In this document: positions 50,913 through 56,768 of the stretch, in pieces
Position numbering within the stretch: the first letter of the stretch is position 1
Layout: every line of letters starts with the position of its first letter
Assembly: GCF_015553355.1 (NCBI RefSeq)
Contig: NZ_JADNGN010000012.1
Coordinates: 1-56,768, forward strand
Direction: 5' to 3'
Source: Collinsella aerofaciens
Lineage (GTDB): Bacteria; Actinomycetota; Coriobacteriia; Coriobacteriales; Coriobacteriaceae
Length of the DNA: 56,768 bases
The notes under the pieces: model-generated
Database searches by the model: none
The model's input: the letters and a program-made list of their open reading frames with translations, nothing else
What the model was told of the DNA's origin: nothing
Program-made: the position numbers and the translations under genes

Positions 50913-51631
50913 TCGTCACCCTCTTTGGCACACGGCTCAGCGGTGGCTGCGGTAGCCACGTCAGCATCAGGTTCCGCAGAAGTATCCTTCCCCTGGGCCT
51001 TGACCGCGACCGGCGCCGGACCAACCTGGATATCCCCGCGCGCCCAATCGCCATCGAGCGCACGCGCCACCCAGTGATAGATGGGAATCGTAAAGAAGAT
51101 CAGTGCGGGAAAAGGGCTGGTACCAACCAGGAACATCAGCAAAAAGAACAGCAGCCAGCACACGGCCCAATACGGGAACGACTGGAAGGGGCCCTTCACC
51201 GGAGTCGGAGCGGCCGCGCCGCCGCCCGTCACCTGCGCCGTCGCGGCATTGGCGGCCTGCGCACTCCAGCTTGCCGCTTGCGCCGCCTTAGCCGCAGCAT
51301 CACTCGCCTGTGTTGCCGCCTCAGTCGCACGCGCCGCTGCCTCATGGGTGCGGGCACGTTCCGCCGCCTCGGCCTCGCGCTGGCGGGCGCGGTCCTCGTT
51401 CTCAAACTCGATATCGTCCTCGATCTCGTCGCTCGGATTGAGCAGCTCGTCCAGACTCACGCCATAAAGCTTGGCGAGCGAGATCAGGTTCTCGGTATCG
51501 GGCGAGCTCTCCGCGCGCTCCCATTTGCTGACCGCCTGGCGCGACAGCCCCAGCTTTCGCGCCAGCCCTTCTTGGCTAAAGCCTTTGCTGCGGCGAAGGT
51601 CGGCGAGCCGCTGCGCAGTTTCTACATTCAT
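50909..51631 (-). CDS. Membrane-tethered XRE-family regulator
   Basis: 240 residues. The N-terminal helix-turn-helix (residues ~5-60, GFSQEGLARKLGLSRQAVSKWERAESSPD) is followed by a charged then Ala-rich coiled segment (~85-130). Two membrane segments come next (PYWAVCWLLFFLLMFLVG and FPALIFFTIPIYHWVARAL), then an Ala-rich tail. A DNA-binding domain on a membrane protein suggests envelope-signal control. AGGAGG precedes ATG 51631; the longer frame to 51880 lacks support. Coupled with the DUF4097 gene. Confidence 0.87.
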   Translation of the reverse strand: MNVETAQRLADLRRSKGFSQEGLARKLGLSRQAVSKWERAESSPDTENLISLAKLYGVSLDELLNPSDEIEDDIEFENEDRARQREAEAAERARTHEAAARATEAATQASDAAAKAAQAASWSAQAANAATAQVTGGGAAAPTPVKGPFQSFPYWAVCWLLFFLLMFLVGTSPFPALIFFTIPIYHWVARALDGDWARGDIQVGPAPVAVKAQGKDTSAEPDADVATAATAEPCAKEGDE

Positions 51632-51750
51632 GGTTCCTCCTATGTGATGCCAGCCGTGCCGCCGGACCGCTTTTGTTCTTAAGGCGCCTTGCACAGTTAA
51701 AAATCTATCCGCCACCGCCAAAAGCATGCCACCTATTCTAGTGAGATTTT

Positions 51751-51779
51751 TGACAACCGGCGGTTGCGGGTGCATATGA
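51751..51779 (+). promoter_or_regulatory. Candidate promoter for the methyltransferase gene
   Basis: TTGACA at 51751-51756 and CATATG at 51774-51779 with a 17-base spacer. The -35 is perfect, the -10 weak. The gap 51632-51898 between the divergent genes contains nothing else I recognise. Confidence 0.4.
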
Positions 51780-51898
51780 GCTGCGGAAATGTGTCCAAAC
51801 AAAGCAATGACCCGTAGCTTGGTTGTCCCCGTTGCGGCGTTAACGGTAGTATGGTCGTACTGTTTATTCCGCACCGCCAACGGAGGGAGTTCCGCGCC

Positions 51899-52771
51899 GT
51901 GAACCGCGATTTCGCCTCATCGCTCATCCAGCTCAACAATACGTTCTATCGCGAGCACTCCGCCTCCTTCTCCGATACGCGCCAGGCCCCGTGGCCCGGC
52001 TGGGTGCGCACCATGGATATCGCGCTCGGGCAGCTCGACGTCGCCACGATCGAGCATCCCGTCCGCGTCTTCGACCTCGCCTGCGGCAACATGCGATTCG
52101 AGAACTTTGCCGCCGGCGGCGCACTTGCCGCCAAGGGCGTCGACGGCGCAAACCCCTCGGCAGATGCCAGCTGCCCGTTTGAGTTCTATGGCGTCGACTC
52201 GTGCCAAGACCTGGCCATCGATGCACGCGGTCACGCCCTGCGCATTCCCAACCTGCACTTCCAGGAACTCGATGTGCTCGACGCCCTTATGAAGCTCAAC
52301 CCCGCCGAGACGCCCGACGTGCTTTTCGACGCCCCGCTCGCCGACATCTCGGTCTGCTTTGGCTTTATGCACCACGTGCCGTCGTGCGAGTATCGCGTAC
52401 GCGTGCTCGACGCCCTGGTGCGTCAGACGCGCCCAGGTGGCATCATCGCCATCAGCTTTTGGGAGTTTATGAACGACGAGCGCATGGCGCGCAAGGCCGT
52501 TCGTGCCGAGGCCCGCGCCGAGCTCACCCCGCCGTTTGAGGGTTACGATTCGGCGCAGTTTGAAGCCGGCGACCACCTCATCGGCTGGCAAAACGACCGC
52601 CACGCCTACCGCTATTGCCATCACTTTGACGATCAGCAGATCACCGACCTGGTGCGCGGCGTCCGCACGTTCTACAAGAGCGGCGAGGTCCCCGTGCGCG
52701 AGCTTGAGCGTTTCCATGCTGACGGTCGCAGCGGCGAGCTCAACCGCTATGTGATTCTCAAGCGCCTGTAG
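51899..52771 (+). CDS. Class I SAM-dependent methyltransferase (Trm9-like)
   Basis: 290 residues with SAM-binding motif RVFDLACGNMRF, acidic EFYGVDSC, and CFGFMHHVPSCEYRVRVLDALVRQTRPGGIIAISFWEF. The last is the post-motif typical of Trm9/UbiE-type methyltransferases. Substrate unknown; tRNA is possible given trmB and elp3 nearby. GTG 51899 is preferred, with GGAGGGAG upstream; the frame extends to 51851. Confidence 0.78.
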   Translation: MNRDFASSLIQLNNTFYREHSASFSDTRQAPWPGWVRTMDIALGQLDVATIEHPVRVFDLACGNMRFENFAAGGALAAKGVDGANPSADASCPFEFYGVDSCQDLAIDARGHALRIPNLHFQELDVLDALMKLNPAETPDVLFDAPLADISVCFGFMHHVPSCEYRVRVLDALVRQTRPGGIIAISFWEFMNDERMARKAVRAEARAELTPPFEGYDSAQFEAGDHLIGWQNDRHAYRYCHHFDDQQITDLVRGVRTFYKSGEVPVRELERFHADGRSGELNRYVILKRL

Positions 52772-52889
52772 GTATCGGCGACTCGCCGCCGAACCGCACC
52801 GCATCTTTCGGGCAAACTATGCCCACCCTTTTTCAACCCATTGACGGAACGCGCAGCTACGCGTTCCATATTTATGACCAAGGAGCCTC

Positions 52890-53729
52890 ATGGGAGCCGT
52901 CCACGTTCGCACGCCTAAGAACTTTGTGCTCGAGGAGCGCCTGGAGCGCTACGCCGATGCGATTGAGACGAACCCCGAGGCTTATACCGGAGATTGGCGC
53001 AAGGCCTGTGCGCCCGCAGACGGCAAGCCCTTCGAACACCTTCACCTGGATCTTGGCTGTGGCAAGGGAACGTACCTTGTAGAGCGCGCGGCCCACGAGC
53101 CAAACACGCTCTTTATCGGCATGGACCAGGAGCCCATCTGCATCGCCTATGCCGCGCAGAAAATCTGTGAGCAGGAACTGACCAACGCACTCGTCCTGCC
53201 CCGAGGCGCCGCATCGCTGCCGCAGCTGTTTGCCGCAGGCGAGCTCGATGCCATCACCATTAACTTTCCCACGCCGCAGCCCAAGGCCAAGTACGCCAAA
53301 AAACGACTCGTCCATGTCGACCATCTGATGCTCTACCGCCCGCTCCTTGCAGCCGGCGCCACCGTCACGCTGCGCACCGACAGCAAGCCATTGCGCGATT
53401 ACGCCCTGGGACAGTTTGCCGCGGCCGGCTACGACACACTTTGGGTAAGCGAGGACGTTCGCCGCGACCATCCCGAGCATCCCGAGACCGAATATGAATG
53501 CCGCACGCGCGAGATGGGTGCCGTCGTCTATGGCATTTGTGCCACACCCGGCGCGCAGCCCAGCGATGAACAGCTTACGACGGGCCTCATGCAGGAGCAA
53601 AGCCTTGCCTGCTACCTGCCCGAAAACCTCGATGAGCTCACCTATGTACCTCTGGGCATGGAAGAGGCCGTCGAGAACTTTAAAAACCGCGCCCGCAAGG
53701 GCAAGAAGCGCTTACCGCAAGAGTCCTAG
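52890..53729 (+). CDS. trmB: tRNA (guanine-N7)-methyltransferase
   Basis: Methylates G46 in the variable loop of many tRNAs. 279 residues, with LDLGCGKGTYLVERA, FIGMDQEP, the catalytic-region NFPTPQPKAKYAKKRLVH, and DHLMLYRPLLAAGATVTLRTDS. The usual FPDPWPKKRHxKRR motif is altered to FPTPQPKAKYAKKR, losing the Asp and Trp. The C-terminal ~60 residues (after RTREMG) extend beyond typical TrmB. AAGGAG precedes the ATG. Confidence 0.87.
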   Translation: MGAVHVRTPKNFVLEERLERYADAIETNPEAYTGDWRKACAPADGKPFEHLHLDLGCGKGTYLVERAAHEPNTLFIGMDQEPICIAYAAQKICEQELTNALVLPRGAASLPQLFAAGELDAITINFPTPQPKAKYAKKRLVHVDHLMLYRPLLAAGATVTLRTDSKPLRDYALGQFAAAGYDTLWVSEDVRRDHPEHPETEYECRTREMGAVVYGICATPGAQPSDEQLTTGLMQEQSLACYLPENLDELTYVPLGMEEAVENFKNRARKGKKRLPQES

Positions 53730-53794
53730 GGGCTTCTTATGGTCGCGGCGTCGGCAAACAAGCGCAAATAGGCGCCAGCGAACGACCCTCAAGC

Positions 53795-53917
53795 CTAAGT
53801 GAGTAGACTTTTTTGCAATAGCCAAGCACAACCCGCATAGCGAAACATAAAACCGCAGGTAGAGCCCTTGTGCAAAAGCCATGTGCTCGCGACATTGCAA
53901 AAAGTCTACTCACTTAG
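53795..53917. repeat. 123-bp MITE-like palindromic element
   Basis: CTAAGTGAGTAGAC plus a T-run and GCAAT (53795-53819) is the exact complement of 53894-53917 except for one extra T. This gives 24-bp terminal inverted repeats around a 74-base centre. The centre holds partial pairing of its own (GCCAAGCACAA near 53821 with TTGTGC...GCC near 53869). There is no coding capacity. It lies between trmB and the DUF3516 helicase; the rest of this 309-base gap holds nothing evident. Confidence 0.85.
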
Positions 53918-54038
53918 CTGGCAACTGCACCAAACGGCCGGGCAGAACGCCCATTTCCTGCATTTTCTTGCCTGCAAACGCATCGATGCGCCGCTACGCC
54001 ATAATAGTTGGCGGACAATCGCGAGAGAAAGCAACCAC

Positions 54039-56720
54039 ATGGCACAGACCACGACAGATACCGCCGCCAGCACCGTCTCCGGCGCCGGCGCCGCCAGCTC
54101 ATTCTCGGGCGGCACGGGAACCGAAGCCGAGTTTGGCTCGCTCGGCGCGCTCTCCCCCACCTGGTGGGAGCCCGAGGACGGCAGCGAGCCCGAACCGTGG
54201 CTCACGCCCGATCAAGCCTTCGAACGCTTCTTTGAATGGACGAGCGATCGCGGCATTGAACTGTGGGATCACCAAGAAGAGGCCCTCATGGACCTGGCTG
54301 CCGGCGATCACGTCATTTTAGGCACACCGACCGGATCGGGCAAGTCGCTTGTCGCGCTGGGCATGCTCTTTATGGGCATGGCGCAGGGCAAGCGCTGCTA
54401 CTACACGGCTCCTATCAAGGCTCTGGTCAGTGAGAAGTTTTTCGATCTTGTGCAGGTGCTCGGCCGCGATAACGTCGGTATGATCACCGGCGACACGCAT
54501 ATCAACACCAAGGCTCCCGTCATCTGCTGCACGGCAGAGATCCTTGCCAACGACGCGCTGCGCGAGGGCGAAGATGCCGATGTTGGCTGCGTCGCCATGG
54601 ACGAGTTCCACTACTTTGCCGACCCCGATCGCGGCTGGGCCTGGCAGGTACCGCTGCTCACCCTGCCTCACACGCAATTCATGCTCATGAGCGCCACGCT
54701 CGGCGATGTCACTGCCATCGCCGCCTCACTCGAGGAACACACCGGCGCTACCTGCGACTTGGTCGTCGATGCCCCGCGCCCCGTGCCGCTGAGCTACGAC
54801 TACGTGACGACCTCGCTCGAGGGCACCGTCGAGCTCGCGATGCGCCGCGGCGAGGCCCCGCTCTACATCGTGCACTTTAGCCAGGATGCCGCCCTTGCAA
54901 CGGCGCAATCCCTCGCCAACTTTGGCATTGCCAGCAAGGAGCAGCGCGAGGCCATCAAGGAGGCGGCCAAGGGCACGAGCTTCTCGACGGCCTTTGGCAA
55001 GATTCTCAAACGCCTGCTTGGATGCGGCGTCGGCGTGCACCACGCTGGCATGTTGCCGCGCTATCGCCTGCTGGTCGAGCGCTTGGCGCAGCAGGGCCTG
55101 CTGCCCGTCATCTGCGGCACCGATACGCTCGGCGTCGGCATCAACGTACCCATCCACACCGTGGTGCTCACCGCGCTCACCAAGTTCGACGGCTACAAGA
55201 TGCGTCGCCTGCGCGCCCGCGAGTTCCATCAGATCGCCGGTCGCGCCGGCCGCTCGGGCTTCGATACCGAGGGCATGGTGATCGCCGAGGCACCCGAGCA
55301 CGAAATCGAGAATGCCAAGCTTATGGCCAAGGCGGGCGACGACCCCAAGAAGCTCCGCAAGATTAAAAAGAAGAAGGCCCCCGAGGGCTTTGTCACCTGG
55401 AACAAGCAGACCTTTGAGCGCCTGATCGAGACGCAGCCCGAAACGCTCAAGCCGCGCCTGCGCATCACACACTCCATGGTGATTAGCGTGGTCGAGCAGG
55501 GCGGCGATGCCCGAGCCCGCGTACACGACCTCATCGAGACGAGTCTGCAGACTCCCGAGGAAAAGGCAAAGCTCGAGGTTCGTGCCGACGAGATCTTCGC
55601 CACGCTCATTGACTCCGGCGTCGTCGTGCGCACCGAGGTGCCGCCCGCACCCGACGCTCCGGCTGACGCCGCGCCGGACATCGACTACGCGCTGACGGTC
55701 GACCTGCCCGAGGACTTTGCGCTCGACCAGCCGCTCTCACCGTTTTTACTTGCCGCGCTGGAGCTGCTCGACCCCGAGAGTGAGACCTATACCATGGACC
55801 TCATCTCGATGGTCGAGGCTACGCTCGAGGACCCCAAGCAGGTATTGCGCGCACAGGAGCGTGCCGCACGCGATCGCGCGATGGCCGAAATGAAGGCTGA
55901 CGGCGTCGAATATGAGGAGCGCTTGGAGCGCATTCAAGACGTCACGTACGAAAAGCCGCTCGAGGATTTGCTCGACGCCGCTTTTGACAAGTACTGCCAG
56001 GAAGTGCCTTGGGCAAACGACTACCAGCTCTCTCCCAAGAGCGTCCTGCGCGACATGCTGGAGAGCGCGAGCGACTTTAAGGGCTATATCCAAAAGCTCG
56101 GCATCGCCCGCTCCGAGGGCATTCTGCTGCGCTACCTGGCAGAGGCTTACCGTTCGCTCGACCGCACCGTGCCCATTGAGAAGCGCGATGAGCGCTTGCG
56201 TGACATCATTTCGTGGCTCGGCTTTGTGGTGCGCTCGGTCGACTCGAGCCTGGTGGACGAGTGGGAGAACGCCGGCAACCCCGCTGCACTCGACGCCGCA
56301 CCGCCGCAGGGCATCGACGAGGTCGTTGCGGACCGTCGCGGCTGCACGCTGTTGGTGCGCAACGCGCTCTTCCGCCGCGTGTCCCTTGCCGCCCGCGAGC
56401 GCGTTCGCGACCTGGGCGAGCTCGACGACGACTGGGGCATGAGCGAGGTCCGCTGGCAAAAAGCACTCGACGCTTACCACGAGCAGCACGAGGAAATCCT
56501 CACCGACGGCGATGCCCGCAGCGCCGCGATGTTTTCCATCGACGAGTCCGACGAGAAGACCGCGCACGTATGGCACGTGCACCAGATCTTTGCCGACGAG
56601 GATGGCGACCACGATTTTGGCATCATGGGCGATGTCGACCTGGATGCCACGCAAGACGGCGGCGAGGTCATCTTCAAGAACTACCGCGTCGGCTTTATCG
56701 AGGACCTGCTCGAGGACTAG
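54039..56720 (+). CDS. Ski2-like DEAD/DEAH helicase with DUF3516 domain
   Basis: 893 residues. The first ~45 are low-complexity Thr/Ser/Gly. SF2 motifs follow: I GTPTGSGKS (95-103), II MDEFH (187-191), III MSATLGD, V GTDTLGVGINVPI, VI HQIAGRAGRSG. The long C-terminal part is the DUF3516 region known from actinobacterial helicases. Such enzymes are thought to act on RNA or DNA; the role is unknown. ATG 54039 gives the typical MA-rich start; the frame is open upstream through the palindromic element and is not real there. The ribosome-binding site is weak. Confidence 0.9.
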   Translation: MAQTTTDTAASTVSGAGAASSFSGGTGTEAEFGSLGALSPTWWEPEDGSEPEPWLTPDQAFERFFEWTSDRGIELWDHQEEALMDLAAGDHVILGTPTGSGKSLVALGMLFMGMAQGKRCYYTAPIKALVSEKFFDLVQVLGRDNVGMITGDTHINTKAPVICCTAEILANDALREGEDADVGCVAMDEFHYFADPDRGWAWQVPLLTLPHTQFMLMSATLGDVTAIAASLEEHTGATCDLVVDAPRPVPLSYDYVTTSLEGTVELAMRRGEAPLYIVHFSQDAALATAQSLANFGIASKEQREAIKEAAKGTSFSTAFGKILKRLLGCGVGVHHAGMLPRYRLLVERLAQQGLLPVICGTDTLGVGINVPIHTVVLTALTKFDGYKMRRLRAREFHQIAGRAGRSGFDTEGMVIAEAPEHEIENAKLMAKAGDDPKKLRKIKKKKAPEGFVTWNKQTFERLIETQPETLKPRLRITHSMVISVVEQGGDARARVHDLIETSLQTPEEKAKLEVRADEIFATLIDSGVVVRTEVPPAPDAPADAAPDIDYALTVDLPEDFALDQPLSPFLLAALELLDPESETYTMDLISMVEATLEDPKQVLRAQERAARDRAMAEMKADGVEYEERLERIQDVTYEKPLEDLLDAAFDKYCQEVPWANDYQLSPKSVLRDMLESASDFKGYIQKLGIARSEGILLRYLAEAYRSLDRTVPIEKRDERLRDIISWLGFVVRSVDSSLVDEWENAGNPAALDAAPPQGIDEVVADRRGCTLLVRNALFRRVSLAARERVRDLGELDDDWGMSEVRWQKALDAYHEQHEEILTDGDARSAAMFSIDESDEKTAHVWHVHQIFADEDGDHDFGIMGDVDLDATQDGGEVIFKNYRVGFIEDLLED

Positions 56721-56768
56721 CCGCACATACTGGAACAAAACGAAGCGGGGCCGCTGGCAACATCGCCA
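56721..56768. other. Non-coding right edge
   Basis: Only 48 bases follow the helicase stop. GCGGGGCCGC suggests the beginning of a hairpin that runs off the window. Confidence 0.3.

Noticed and set aside
53868-54038. N-terminal extension of the DUF3516 helicase
   Set aside because: Would translate the inverted-repeat element; the family-like start MAQTTTD begins at 54039.

Overview
The window looks like chromosomal DNA from a high-GC, anaerobic, host-associated actinobacterium of the class Coriobacteriia. A Collinsella-like genome is my best guess, from overall gene style and recall rather than any search. Pointers are the long PurL-PurQ fusion synthase, a RecJ-helicase fusion, a bile-acid:sodium-symporter-family transporter, an electron-confurcating lactate dehydrogenase, and an LAQTG-type sorting signal. 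No ribosomal RNA gene, insertion sequence, prophage or CRISPR array is present.

Layout, left to right. Positions 1-433 are non-coding. Next comes the translation operon infC-rpmI-rplT (minus) with an attenuator-like leader, then tRNA-Leu(CAA) with a duplicated 3' end, and a transglutaminase-like protein. Then class II aldolase, and the minus-strand group recJ/helicase fusion - rel - metallo-beta-lactamase protein. A BASS transporter (plus) faces a cutC-DUF4931 pair (minus). From 14.3 to 19.2 kb lies a complete branched-chain amino acid ABC importer (livJ-H-M-G-F), preceded by the vestige of a second binding protein. Homoserine dehydrogenase and a short-chain dehydrogenase follow, then a four-unit palindromic tandem repeat, a cation:proton antiporter, purL, an EamA permease, a GGDEF protein, a 2-keto-3-deoxygluconate permease, AzlCD and an HD-domain protein.

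The right half holds the most unusual loci. At 33.4-37.0 kb, a D-lactate dehydrogenase with EtfB and a ferredoxin-bearing EtfA should oxidise lactate by electron confurcation. At 37.4-40.6 kb, five genes form a cell-surface cluster: a small acidic protein, a membrane-anchored protein, a WxL-like secreted protein, an LAQTG-anchored small protein and a cysteine-rich secreted protein. At 41.5-47.1 kb, a TerB-N protein, a BrxD-like ATPase and a large Lhr-like helicase form an operon behind a near-consensus actinobacterial LexA (SOS) box. This is the best candidate for an incompletely described, DNA-damage-inducible DNA-processing or defence system. The window ends with a spermidine-synthase-like protein, bacterial Elp3, a membrane-tethered XRE regulator with a DUF4097 partner, a methyltransferase, TrmB, a 123-bp MITE-like palindrome and a DUF3516 helicase.

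Intergenic regions are rich in palindromes (3759-3851, 14216-14274, 22072-22304, 44544-44576, 53795-53917). This suggests a genome with several families of small dispersed repeats. All functional calls rest on reading motifs by eye; no database search was possible.
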